A stretch of 64,000 nt of DNA from Naematelia aurantialba (taxonomy: Eukaryota; Basidiomycota; Tremellomycetes; Tremellales; Naemateliaceae): contig JAKFAO010000004.1 in NCBI GenBank assembly GCA_021527695.1, positions 711,001 to 775,000 on the forward strand. Reading direction: 5' to 3'. A model generated the notes under the pieces. It saw only the letters and a program-made list of their open reading frames with translations, was not told the origin of the DNA and did no database searches. Below, in pieces: positions 49,982-61,519 of this stretch (position 1 is its first letter; each line of letters begins with the position of its first letter). A program made the position numbers and the translations under genes.

Positions 49982-52900
49982 TCATTGCTGCCTAATGTCG
50001 ATCACGCCACCTTCTCCCCTTCGGCTCCAGCTCCGTCGTGCGTTCCACACTTGGTCTTCCTGCAACCCGGTCTCCACATCCAGCTCCCAGCCGGACAGGC
50101 TGCAGAGCGCCGGCTCGTGTATCCATATCGATGCCTTCACGAGATGTGATGTCCCCGGCTCGAGGACTCCGCGATGTGAAAGCGGCCCAATGAAGAGCGT
50201 TCGCTGAAGGCCGCGGTTCTGCCTGAACAGCTTTATTAGCTCGAGATATGCTGCCGAGCGGTTGGACTAACTTTGCTGAGTTGTCTCGGAGCTTCAGGAT
50301 CCATCGCGTAGACAATGCAGGAGACCGATTCGACAGTTCAAATGCAACCCTCAGCTCACATGGTCTAAGCAGCATGAGTGATTTCCTAGCCCCTAGATTC
50401 TTACCCCTCGGCGAAATTGTGCCCAACAATACCACGCTCTGCCTCGGTCTTGATCCTCACCACGATAGGATCATCCTCTCGAGCCAGGGCACCTTCCAAC
50501 ACAGAGTCCATCAAGACACGCCGCAGCCTCCCTGTTTCTTCATACATGGTTCGGGTCCGCTTGTTGCCGCTGGCTAGCGCCTCGTTCACTTCGCGTCGCA
50601 GAGGTTCGATGATGGAAAATTCTGGTGCGGGGCGTAAGGATAGGATGTAAGTGTGGCCATGCCGTGTGTATTCTGCTCCCTGTGAGGCACTCCAGGAGAT
50701 GCAGAGGTCCAAGTCTAGGGGGTCGAAGAGGGGAAATATGCGTCGACGAAGCTTGGCGGGCACGCCGGGAAACTCCAGACCGAGTTGAGATTCTCGATGT
50801 AGTCGCCGAGCGGAGAGCAGCACGTTCATGTCTCCTGGAGGGACCTTCAATCTCCCACCGAGCATCACATCGTCATGTGGAGTGATATCAACCTCCGCTC
50901 GACCTTGAACGAGATGTCCTAACGCTGCGACGAGGGATCTCTGCCAGATATCCGGCTCAGAATCTGGCTCGTCGTCTCTTGTGACTAAGAGGTAGGTCCG
51001 CAAACGCTGATCGGGATAAACTTGGTGCGATCCTTCAGAGACTTCGGCCTTCCAGAACGGGCTGAGAGAATGAATCTCGGTGATTTCAACAGTCAAGTCT
51101 GAATCGTTGACGCACTAGCACACGTCAGCACTGTGTACGATTACAGAGACTCACCTCTACACCAATCAGAGAGACACCTTGCTGCATCATCGCAGGTCGA
51201 AGAGAAGACGAGACCCTCAGCAGAGGTCGCACTTCCACGCTGTGTGCAACTTTCGCCGCAGATATGTCGTCCGGGTTATCCGTACTCGCAAAGACTGCGA
51301 GACCAAGTAGCTGTACGAATCCTCGATGTGATCCTCTGAAGATGATCGGGGTAGAGACTGATTGTCCTGCACAGATAGGATTTGAGTAAAGTATGATTGG
51401 CTTGAGGGGTTCAATAGTATTGGGTGTTAACGTTCGGGTATCTGTATGCTTGATATCTGGAGGGCAGGGATCAGAGCCATTCCTCCGCGATCCCTACTTA
51501 CCTTGAAGGCGCAAGTGTAGCATGCCTTCGTCACTCAGCACGATCCGCACATCCTCTACGGCGATCGTGCCAGGATTTGTCAACTTCACCGTACCCTCTA
51601 CGTGCTCCCCATCGTACATGACATCCGGCAAGCCTTCGAAATCGACCAATAATCTCGGCTTTGAACGCTCAACGATAACGCTCAAGCTAGTATCTTCCGC
51701 ATATGCTGACTGAAGTCGGTGCGCTTTCGTATCGTATAAGCGCTTGCCTCTTCTGCGAAGCGATTGAGTACAAGGGAAGAATCGGTGAAAGAGAAACGAG
51801 GCAGATGTAATGGTGAGGGTTGTTGGCTCGCAACATTTGACCTCAATGGCTATCGGCCGTATCTCATATGGCTCGAGAATCATTTCGGAGATGGTTTCTA
51901 TCTCCACCGCGATTGCGGCGTCGACGGTGAGGGTTAGATTAGTGAGCGCGAGGGGGGCGTTCAGTGGATTGCTAGCCAACAATTCCACTCGAATTGATTC
52001 TTCCCGGTGTCAGCTACTGCAGGCTCGCAGCGAGTAAGCCCTTACCTCCGATTCCCACTGCGGTCCTCGTGTCTGGAAATAGCGACATGGGCTTCTTGCC
52101 CTTGCGGTCCCAGGAATCCAGTACTTGACTCTGCAGCGTGGCCCATCGCTCCGGAGAGCCGCTTCCAGACGATTTTGACGAGGAAGGCACAATCCGAGTA
52201 GCCTGCACATCAAAGACCGGCGTTGGTAACTGTAGATTGCCCGAGTTGGCGGCCAACATCTCGGGATGCGCGGACAATTGCTAGTCCGTTTCAGTTTGGT
52301 CGGCGATGTAGACTGTTTATCTCACCTCATAAGCAAGCGCCATATCCTCCAAGACCATGCCTTGAGATCCTGGTGTGCCAATATCCTCTCTTCGCAAGAG
52401 ACGTAGAAAGTGCGCGACGGCCACATCACTTTGGCCTAACGTGTAGGCTTGACGTCCCAGAGAGTACTCAATTCGATCCTGAGCTGCTGTCCAGGGAGCA
52501 GATCGATATGTGCCAGAAGCTCTATCGAGACATCTACGTGAGTATGCCTTCTACTAGATATTAGCACAATGGTCGGTTTGCTCCAAACGTTCTGCGTACC
52601 AGGCCCGCGGTCTCGTAACGCCTTGCAGCCATCACGAGATGGAAAGCACTTCTCCGCCTGCCTTTCTGGCTCTTCCCATCCTTCAAGTCTGCCGCTGCAG
52701 CTTCTTCGATGAATACTGCGCTCGGCACCTCATCGGCCTCCCCTGCAGCTCGGACCAACGCCGAGCCAACGCCTCGCCATTCACCGATCATTCTCCACGC
52801 CTCATAATACAGTACCGTGATCCGCATAGCATCGAGGTGGATCTGATTCGCTGCCGCGTGTGATTGATAGGCGTAGACGGCCTGCTCTAACCATGAAGAT

Positions 52901-54291
52901 ACATCGGCGTGTTGCAATAATGTGGACGGGTTAGAGGGAGGCGTTGGAGGAGTGGATGGCAGGAAGTATGGGTTTGAGAGCAGCTGTGACAATCCGTACA
53001 TCTCGGTTGCCGCGGCGGCATATCTCCACGCGCGATCTTGTGCCGCATCTCGACGCAGGGAGTCATACACGGTGGAGGCGAATCGATAGTCGCGCAGCAT
53101 GAATGCAAAGTCTCCCAAACGGCGCGTCAGTGCTTCAACAGAGGTGACGGGATAGCTATTACGGCGTCAGAGTTCCGGTGAAAGTGAGCACATGTTTGCC
53201 ACTCACTATCCCTTAGCCATGTTGTATCCAGCTTGGATAGCATTCGGCGCCGGACTACTTGGTCGACTGCCAAATAGCTTTCGCCCTGCACCGAACAGCC
53301 GGCCCGTAATTCCTCTTCGATTGGTCTGCCAAACCTCGTTCCATTCTCGTATCCTCGCTTCCATCCACGGCACCAGACTCTGTACGACCAACTCGCGCAC
53401 CAAGGCCACCAATCTTTGGGTGTCTTCGCCGTTCAATTTGGCCCCGTATAGTTTCCTGCGGACGGGCTTGGTAGGACTGTAGGGAGTATCCGATACCGAG
53501 CTGTCAGTTATCGTTGTGGATGCTGCGGCGAGAGGAGAGAGAGTCAAGGAAGACAGCGCGGAAGCGTAGACTTGGGATAAAGCAGAAGGATTATCATCAG
53601 GGGTAAGTGGACGGGGTAGAGGAATGCTGGGATGCGTGGATACGTTCGGCGATGGCGGGGGGGGGCGACGTTCTGCTTGGGAGTTCGTAAGGAGCAAGGT
53701 AGAATGAGGTCCATAGGCCTTTTTGACGCTGGCCAACAGGGCGTGGGCTCTGAGATAATCAGTCAAAGCAGGACTATTTGATCCCTTTCAATCACGCACG
53801 CTTCCAAATCTGGACCCATCTTGCTCACATCGTGGACTACTACGTAGAACCGCATGACATTGACTCCGTCCATCCATGGTACCGCTTGCGCAATTGGTCC
53901 AACAGAGCGGCCATGCAAATTGGCAAGCGTCACGAGAGGATCAGGTGTGGATGTACAGATCGCTATGAGAACACCGACGGGATGGTTAAACGTCTCGTGA
54001 GATGCAAGAGGCCGAGAAGCGAGGAGGAGCGACCGGGTGAGCGCATATTGTTGTTCCTCGCCTATAACTTCACTCAGTGGTGCGACGTGGCATGTCAATG
54101 GACGTACTAGGCTGACAATCTCCCACAAAGCTGCCAATGATGTCGACAACCATGTCGGGGTTGAGGGAAGACAAGTTTGGATCTGGAGAGACTGAAGCAT
54201 AGCTCACGAATCGCAATGGAAATGTGGGCTGTACTGCAGGAATGAGCGTCGACGAGAGTATCGACACTATGCGGTCCGTCAGAATCAACAT
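49982..54291 (-). CDS. TRS85: TRAPPIII subunit Trs85 (TRAPPC8 family)
   Basis: Trs85 directs the TRAPPIII complex, a Rab (Ypt1) exchange factor, to autophagosome and Golgi membranes. The ATG at 54291 opens MLILTDRIVSILSSTLIPAV then SYASVSPDPNLSSLNPDMVV. Family text includes HGRSVGPIAQAVPWMDGVNV, MRFYVVVHDVSKMGPDLEAC, SLVPWMEARIREWNEVWQTN, RRGITGRLFGAGRKLFG and the helical repeat GDFAFMLRDYRFASTVYDSL with AWRYAAAATEMYGLSQLL. The second half holds beta-sandwich modules (TVKLTNPGTIAVEDVRIVLS). The C-terminus reads GLQRTLFIGPLSHRGVLEPG and CSLSGWELDVETGLQEDQVW, which sets the stop at 49982 rather than at a TAG in another frame at 49992. Roughly 1,250 residues, about ten introns. Confidence 0.88.
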
Positions 54292-54706
54292 CTCCCAAGC
54301 CTACCATTCACTTTACCTCGCTCTGTGCTGCCCTCCCAGGGCCGCAAAAGCTCCTCAAGCCCGCGACATCCGTTGGCCTCGCAAGAGTCGATGACCTCGT
54401 CCGAAGTGAGGACGGCTATCCGTGGCGAGAGGGCCTGGACTATCGAGAGGGGCGGAGAGGGCATTACGCGGCCGGTCCTGCCTGACCCGGCCTCTTTCTT
54501 GGCGTCCTGCGGGGACGTGGGGACCTAAGATCGTTCTCTGACAAGGGATGGTGCATGCAGCATTGACTATTACGACCGGGGAGAAGGAAGGACCTCAAGG
54601 CGCGCCAAGGTCGAGCCACAATCTTTGCACGCCTATGGCCAGCCCCTCACGAAAAGTTCGTTTTGTTTCTTCGCTCGTCCTCTCTTTGGGCCATCCGCCG
54701 AATACG
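54292..54706. promoter_or_regulatory. Divergent region between TRS85 and the uL5m gene
   Basis: 415 bp between two divergent ATGs. An open frame upstream of the uL5m ATG starts at 54548 (MVHAALTITT) and also contains MASPSRK, so a longer N-terminus is possible. I chose 54707 because MSSVRSSASASLRNAV looks like a mitochondrial presequence. Confidence 0.5.
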
Positions 54707-55606
54707 ATGTCATCTGTAAGATCGTCCGCCTCTGCGTCTCTCCGAAACGCGGTCAAGTCCCGACGAATCACTCCCCTAGCGACTCGCCAAGCTTCTTCCT
54801 CCAAGGGTCAAGGGACGCCGGTCGAGTCCTCTCCAGTTGTTCTCCCCGAAATTCGTCTCGGTGCCACCCACACATCTCGATACCATGAACACTATCAGTC
54901 CACCTTAGCGCCTGACCTTATGTATATGACATACGACCACCGAGTCGCTCGTGCTAAGCATCCCGATCCCGAAGCTCGTGAACCCATGACGCCGTATCGC
55001 GCCAATGCAACCGTCAATCAACGCACACCCCCACCTCACCCGCGTACAATCACCCCCGATCTCGTTCCCGAGCTCGAATCCATCATCATCCACATCATGG
55101 TGAAAGAGGCTACAGCGAGCAAACACAACCTTCTCTCAGGTATCATGGCACTACGAGCACTTTCCGGGGAGGCCGCCCATGGCGGCAACAAGCGAGGCGC
55201 CTCGGGGGTTCAAATTGTGCGAGCCAAAGTCGGTGCCGCGTCATGGAAACTTCGTGCCGGTATGCCTATCGCCGCAAAAGTGGAGATCAAGGGAGAAGCG
55301 ATGTACGACTTTGTTCAAACACTTGTCGATTTTGTTATCCCGCGAATTCGAGATTACCCAGGGATTCCTCTTCCACCCGACGGAAAATCCACAAAATCAC
55401 CTAGTGTGGTCGGAGGAGTCTTTCAGTTTGGTCTGTCGCCGTCGGCTATGGCTTTCTTTCCTCAGATCGAGGCTAACATCGACGCCTACCCCCGGCAGCA
55501 CGGAATGCACATCTATTTCAAGACCAACCAGAAGGGACCTAGAGCGGAGACGACCGCGAGGGTGCTAATGAGCGCTTTCAGACTTCCGTTCTACAGGAAG
55601 TTGTGA
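54707..55606 (+). CDS. MRPL7: Mitochondrial large-subunit ribosomal protein uL5m
   Basis: Single-exon protein of about 299 residues, homologous to bacterial L5 and yeast Mrpl7. A Ser/Arg-rich presequence (MSSVRSSASASLRNAVKSRR) precedes the mature part. L5 family text: IIIHIMVKEATASKHNLLSG, KVGAASWKLRAGMPIAAKVE, IKGEAMYDFVQTLVDFVIPR and IRDYPGIPLPPDG, then FGLSPSAMAFFPQIEANIDA and GMHIYFKTNQKGPRAETTAR. It is one of the few intronless genes in the window, and its codons are GC-rich at third positions like its neighbours. It converges on PNG1. Confidence 0.92.
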   Translation: MSSVRSSASASLRNAVKSRRITPLATRQASSSKGQGTPVESSPVVLPEIRLGATHTSRYHEHYQSTLAPDLMYMTYDHRVARAKHPDPEAREPMTPYRANATVNQRTPPPHPRTITPDLVPELESIIIHIMVKEATASKHNLLSGIMALRALSGEAAHGGNKRGASGVQIVRAKVGAASWKLRAGMPIAAKVEIKGEAMYDFVQTLVDFVIPRIRDYPGIPLPPDGKSTKSPSVVGGVFQFGLSPSAMAFFPQIEANIDAYPRQHGMHIYFKTNQKGPRAETTARVLMSAFRLPFYRKL

Positions 55607-56046
55607 TGGGTGGTGTTCAGTAGAGTTGGCCGCAGACAGATGCTGTCGTAGGGCTGGAAGGGGAGGTGCTGGGCTGCTCGCATCATAGGGCGTTCTCGAT
55701 GTAATGTATATGCGCCATTATTGCAATACCAACATACTCTCGCATCATTCAAAGGGAGCTGCAGGGCATTGCAAGTCTCACGCTTGTATCACTTTCCATA
55801 CGACTGATGCGCGGACCCAATCACGCCAGTGATAGAGTGATAGGAATATAGGATTTTGATATAGATATAGGAGAGCTATTCATTTTCCAGTCCCTTAAGA
55901 GTTTCTTCAAATTGTTCATCTCGTAGTCAGTGACGAAGATATTCATCCAACTATGGGAGGTACGATTCACACATGATCTCTCTACGAGAACATGATGACT
56001 ACCAGCCTGTACTAAGTGCTACTCCCGAGGTGTTACTGTGCGCGTG
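55607..56046. other. Convergent intergenic region between uL5m and PNG1
   Basis: 440 bp holding two 3' ends. The middle (55820-55880) is AT-rich with gatatagatatag runs, as expected near polyadenylation sites. No gene is visible. Confidence 0.5.
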
Positions 56047-58308
56047 TCACTTGGCATGAAACTCTATCTCGGTGACGCGGAAGTCGAGAACCTCTTGCTG
56101 AAGCAAGGATCAATCGCCGAACAAGACTTATTGTGGGACATACCTTTTGCCACAGACCTCCACAAGCTGCCGTCACACCAACAAGCCAATACTCCTCCGA
56201 TCCAAGGGGAATGCTCACATCAAACAGACTCAAAACTTCCGCCTCTTCACTTGATTTATCCTGAGTATGCGGTAGCGTTAGTGAGGCGAGCAAAGTCCGC
56301 GTCTTGCCGTTGTACAAAAGGTCGAGGACATGAGTTTGCCCATTGCTGAGATAGGGAAGACTGCGATCAGATGTACAGGCAACGGCGTAACGATGGTGTG
56401 CATTCGGAGGGGAATGTAATGAGATGTGCGGAGTTGGAGGATCTGCTGCAAAATCTTGCGTCCGGTAAACATCGACTGCTAAGATTAGCCATAGTCTGGC
56501 TTATGCAGAATGACTAACTTTCGACTGCAAAATCACCTTCGCTGCCCAAACCGGAGTAGCCCATACCAAAGCCACCAAGGCCGAGCTTCGCCTCAGGACA
56601 GAAGACTATCGCCATGCCATCCGCAGCTGCCGAGTCAGGAGCTTCCGTCATGCGGAATTTCAGAGAACACTTGAAGCTGCTCTTCTGAGAGATCCTTTTC
56701 TCTGCAAATATGGCTGAGCTGGTACCGGCGGCGTCGGTCAATGTGAACGAATCAGGATCAGCACGAGTATTGCCGAGTAGATTGACCATATCGCAGGCCG
56801 ACAGGAGATGTCGCGAGACTACGCCATTAGCACATGTGCTTCGAATCGGCATCTGATTTGCTGACTACGATACTTCGGAGTCTTGCTGCGTCTGTCGCCC
56901 AATTCGCTCCGCATCTTTCTCCAGTCCTCTGGTCCAGAAAGTCGACCACCTAGCTCTGCCTGCTCCGCCTCCTGTAGCCGTCTTTTCTCATCATCCATCC
57001 AGCGTTTCTGCAAGATGTCCATGCTCCTCAAGCGCACGACTTCTACTTCTGAGAGCTTTCCTCGCAATTTGATAGTCCTGTCGCTCAAAGTCTAGAAGGC
57101 GATCAATTAGTCTCGACGCAGGACTATATACCTACTGTTTGAAGCAAGGCTGCACGCCAGCCTCGCGTCCGTCGCCGTTCTTGACAAGCACCCTCGTAAT
57201 CGTCCACATAAGCTCTTGTGACGTCTTCGTAACCACCAGGCCCCACAGCACTATGGGTGAGATCAGTCCATTGCCAGGACAGCGACTACCGCAGAGCGTA
57301 CATGCAAAAAGCCTGCTTCTTACCCCACCCTCGTGCATACAAGAGAGGCTTACTGACTGCTGCCTCGCTGCTGGGGTCAACAAAGACTATTCAGGCAGAT
57401 ATCTATATACGTACCTCGGGTCTACATGCACCCAGTGCTGCGCGTCTGGTGACCAGTACTCTGTCCACACATGATCCTCACTTGGTTCATCAGCGGTACT
57501 ATTCCTCAGATACACTCACCTATTCCAAACGTATCGACTCTCGATATTGCTTACTCGCAAAAACTCATAAAACAGCTGCGCCCATTCGCCACACCTTCCA
57601 GTTCGAGTTCTTATCAGGGACCTTACAGAGCGATACCTTGGGAATCGTACTCGACCAGAACAGCCCGTCGCCTCCGCACATTCATGTATCTCGACACGGC
57701 TCACCCCTTCTCTCCTTTCCTCGTCTGTCGGCTGAGCATTCTCTCCCTCAGCCCGACGAGTCTTTCCATGACATTCTGGGCAGGGGATTGGGTCGACCCA
57801 ACTCATGTAAGTAGTCTTGAACCACTGCGCCAGCGCAACGACCGAAGCGTCCATCACGCCGAATGGCTGGAAAGGGGGTGATGCAAGCAGGGAGAGAGCT
57901 TGCATCTCAATGGAAGCTTTCGGAATCTCTTCCTCGAAAGCAGATCTTTCGAGACCATCGAGCTGACGAGAGCATAAGCTATACTGAGCCACAAGGATAC
58001 GATGTTTCAAGTAAGCTCACCTCATCTGAAAGCGGCCTGGTATGCCGTTCGAGATCATTCAATACAGCCCACATATCACCATCTGAAGGACTTCGTTGTC
58101 TATGACTACGCTGTACCGAATTGTTTACAGCAAGGAGCAGTGCATCAGTTCCGATGCTGGTTACAAGCCTCTGTAAAGCTCGGACTTGCCGAAAGTGGAT
58201 CGAAGGTTCTGGCAGAGTTGGAATCGAGGTATAAATTCCTTTGAGTAGCTGACGAGAGATGTATCCAGCGACCAGACTCTCGTCGTTGCGGGCCGAAAAG
58301 GATGACAT
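56047..58308 (-). CDS. PNG1: Peptide:N-glycanase fused to a C-terminal L-type lectin domain
   Basis: Cytosolic enzyme that strips N-glycans from misfolded glycoproteins exported from the ER. The ATG at 58308 opens MSSFSARNDESLVAGYISRQ. The transglutaminase-fold core has ALAQWFKTTYMSWVDPIPCP, zinc-type Cys pairs (CPEC; CAEATGC), FPRYRSVRSLIRTRTGRCGE with the catalytic Cys, RYVWNSEDHVWTEYW with the His, and WVHVDP with the Asp. KPLLYARGWGKKQAFCM and VTRAYVDDYEGA follow. Instead of ending here, the frame continues through a basic helical linker (KLSEVEVVRLRSMDILQKRW) into an L-type lectin domain: MVNLLGNTRADPDSFTLTD, FKCSLKFRMTEAPDSAAADG, MAIVFCPEAKLGLGGFGMGY, VDVYRTQDFAADPPTPHISL and YWLVGVTAACGGLWQK. 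It ends in FRVTEIEFHAK at 56047. About 580 residues and nine introns. Confidence 0.9.
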
Positions 58309-58923
58309 CTCTGAGACGATTCCACTCAGCGGAGCGGGTGAAAGGTGAGAATTGAGGATGGAAGAAGCTATTCATTACGCGACTTGCGGAGCCCCATCAA
58401 ACAGCACTCGCTGGTTGTCGCATAAGTGGGTAGAAATGAAGTTACAGTACATGTTCCCTGTAGGTATGTCCAAATTTATATAGGTCTGAGTCGCTCCACA
58501 TCTCCACAGAGAATCGGTATGCCACCCCACCTACCAAACACGTGGTGGATAGTACAGTCCTTTCATCACACCGTCGAGTTGTCTCGTTGGGTTCTTGTTG
58601 GGATGAGAGAGGGTTTACTGAACCATTACAAGGTAGGTTACCTTACTTGGGACTTCCATCAAGTTTTAACCGAGTTCTCGCAGAAGTAGTGGAAAGAAGT
58701 ACGTGCTCTCTATCTTAGATGTATGCATCTATATAGCTCAGAGTCGCTCAGCCCCACAGAAAATCCCTCAACGGTCCCACCAGAACAACAGGCGGATCGC
58801 ACAGTATTCTCAACAAGCGTTTACTTACGATCCGTGAGGGCTCAAAAGTATGGATCTTGGTGCGATCCGCTCCTTCAATCCATATATGTCTCGGAATCGC
58901 CGAAGAGTGCTCCATTACGCGAT
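58309..58923. other. Intergenic between PNG1 start and LSG1 stop, with an imperfect direct repeat
   Basis: 615 bp. A segment around 58470-58520 (tatataggtctgagtcgctc then ccacagagaatc) recurs in altered form around 58729-58770 (tatatagctcagagtcgctc then ccacagaaaatc), 257 bp away in the same orientation. Weaker similarity continues downstream. No coding frame of note. Confidence 0.5.
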
Positions 58924-61519
58924 CTAATCGTAACCTCTGCCCGACCTCTTCTTCCCCTCCCTGCCTTTGTAATGCTTCTTTGTGACATCAGATTTTGACA
59001 TAGTCGTGTCTTTCCCAGCGAGGGGCCGCCCGTCGGGTCCTAGCATTCGCTGATGAGGATGGAGCATTGGTCGGGAGAATCCAAGTCCCCCATCCTGTGC
59101 ATCTCGCTGCTGCTGATTTCGTCCCAACACAACTGGTCTCGGAGCTGGCCCAGCTTCGGTAAAGTACACTTCGTCCAATGCTGCTGATTTGGCTGTTCCC
59201 CCTCGGACCGGAGCTGAAGCTGCGCTGGCCCTCACGGACTGACTCGTCAGCTGCCGTTGACGGCCAGGCAACTCAGATGTAGCCAATTGAGCAGGAGGGA
59301 TGAAGGTATCGGCATTCTTGCTGACGTGGGTTACTGGCGCGCGTTTCTTGCCGTTCTCAAATGCGTGTTCGAGTCTGGCAAGTGTTTCCTCTCGGCTCGT
59401 CGCCATGAAATCATCTGGGTTGACACCGGGTGGCGGGTGAGCGTAAAGCAGTTTCGCGTTCACGTAGTCCTTTAGTACGTATCGAGCAGCTCGAGATGTA
59501 TCTGGCATTCCAAAGGATGCGCGGGTCATTCCTCTCGCAACTGTACGCATTAGCTGACTCTATCAGGACTGAATGTCACTAACTCGCATAGGTAGAGAGG
59601 AATTCCTCCCAGGTGAGTTGCCCAGTACCCCCGTCCTCAACCTCCTTCACATCAATTGCGATTCCGTACGTTCCTTCAAGAATTGCTCGCGGTATCCGTT
59701 GACAGAGCAAGTCGACTGGCGCAGAATATTCTCTCATCTGGTCGATCGGCAGGACACCGTCGACAACCATATCCGCCTGAGTATTGGCGAATTGTGGAAA
59801 GACCAGTCCCGGACAATCACACAATGTAACTTGGTCGGAGAGGCCTAGTGTTTGGAAATGCTTGGTTTTACCGGGCGTTGAGGAGACCGACACTTTCTTC
59901 GCACCTAATAGTGCGTTGATGGTTGATGATTTGCCAACGTTTGGGTAACCGACAAGGCCAACCACTAGCTTGTCAGGGTGAGGTTGGCGGGAGGTCGCGA
60001 AATCTGGAAGTATTCAGCACAGCCAACCAATATCAAGAACGACACACCTTGCAGACTAGGCGCAGCCCTCTCGAAAAGCTCCTCCAGCTCAGCAACCGAC
60101 AGTACTCGTGTCCGTTTATTCTCTACACCATCCTGGCCGCAGTGCTGTGGCATGTTCCAGGCAATCTCCTTTGAAGCAAGCGTGTCTCCCCTCGCCAATG
60201 AATCCTCAATTTTGACTCGGCCACCATGACCGCCATGATCCTCCTCTGTTGACGGTCCCCCACCGTTCTCCTCAAGAATAGTCTTGTCCAGCCTCCCTAC
60301 GACATCTTCATCCTCCAACTCCAGCACTCCAGGGGGAGCTGTTTCCAACTCATCTTCATTCCCATGAACGACCTCATCCTCCTTGACGTCCCCTTCTACA
60401 CAATATTCGTCCTCTTCCCTTTGCCGTGACCGTTCTGCTTGTTCAAGCTCCTCCGCTGCTTGTACTGCCGAGAAGAAAGCATATGCCACGTCATGTTGTT
60501 CGAACCAATCGGCCCACGCCAGTCTGGGCTCGTTAGCCTGAGTGGCTCGCAAGTCTACTGAAACTCACCGTTGATCGTACGTCAACAAGTCCGCTTTATT
60601 GATCAAGAGAAGGCTCCGTCTCTTTCCTTTCCCGGGGACTGTGACATCCTCCTGATCGACGTTTTCATCATCTCCAATCTCCTGAACGTAACGTTCCAAA
60701 TCGACACAGCGAAAGCCGAGGGGATTACGCGCATCGACAATTTGCACAACGAGATGGGAGCGCTCAAGCACGCGCCAGAGCTGTCGCCAAAGCTGTACAT
60801 TGCGCTCGAATGGGGTCAGAAGGAGGTTGGAGGATTCTGCAAGTCTAGACGGCGCGTGAGCTCGTGCGGTTTTCTGCAAAAGCAAACATACTGAGCAAGT
60901 TGACGCCGCCAAGCGAGAAATGAGTCTCTCTCTTGCTTCTCTAGCTCTAATCGGGTGGTCTCCCTCGTCCAGGGAGGCCTTCAAGTCATTGAGCGACGAC
61001 ATCTTCAATACAGCGAGGGCTGACTGACCTCCGTGGTACAGTTAAATCACCTTCCAGGTCCACCTGCTTCCGCACCACCTCCTTCTTCTCCTCCTCACTT
61101 AACAAATATGGGTTTCTCTCCGTCGCTGTTCCCAGTCCCGCAATGATACGCATCTTGGATCTTTCTGACGAGCAAATCTGTCAGCACAGATTGAGAAACG
61201 GAACGCGAACAGACCTGTCGTAAAATCTGCATCAGCCAAGGCAGCGTTGGCCAGGAACTCATCCAGATCCCTCTCATGAGTGATGGATTGGAGAGGATTT
61301 GACTCGTCAAGCGTATACTAGAGAGTCCAATGAGCCCTTCTCATTGATTAAGGTGTTTTTCCACTGACCAATTGAGACTCTTTGGGCGTATGTGCGTCTT
61401 TCACCCGTCGATTAATCAGCGCTTTCCCTAAGCCCGACGAGCTGGCTTTAGTCCGTTGCGTCGGCTGAGTTAAGGATGAGCTGAATATGATGTGTGCTAC
61501 TGGCGATGGAACTCACCAT
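58924..61519 (-). CDS. LSG1: Large-subunit GTPase Lsg1
   Basis: Cytoplasmic GTPase that releases the export adaptor Nmd3 from pre-60S subunits. The circularly permuted G-domain order is visible: the G4 motif NKADLLT (around 60580) comes before G1 GYPNVGKSSTINALLG and G3 DCPGLVFPQF. The N-terminus reads PTQRTKASSSGLGKALINRR, YTLDESNPLQSITHERDLDE and FLANAALADADF, close to other Lsg1 proteins, and WRVLERSHLVVQIVDARNPL GFRC follows in the middle. An acidic insertion lies between G4 and G1 (VEGDVKEDEVVHGNEDELET), as usual in Lsg1. The tail has RGMTRASFGMPDTSRAARYV, PPGVNPDDFM and a basic end, KKHYKGREGKKRSGRGYD. The first coding exon is just ATG (61519-61517). The gene has about seven introns and is full length. 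Confidence 0.93.
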
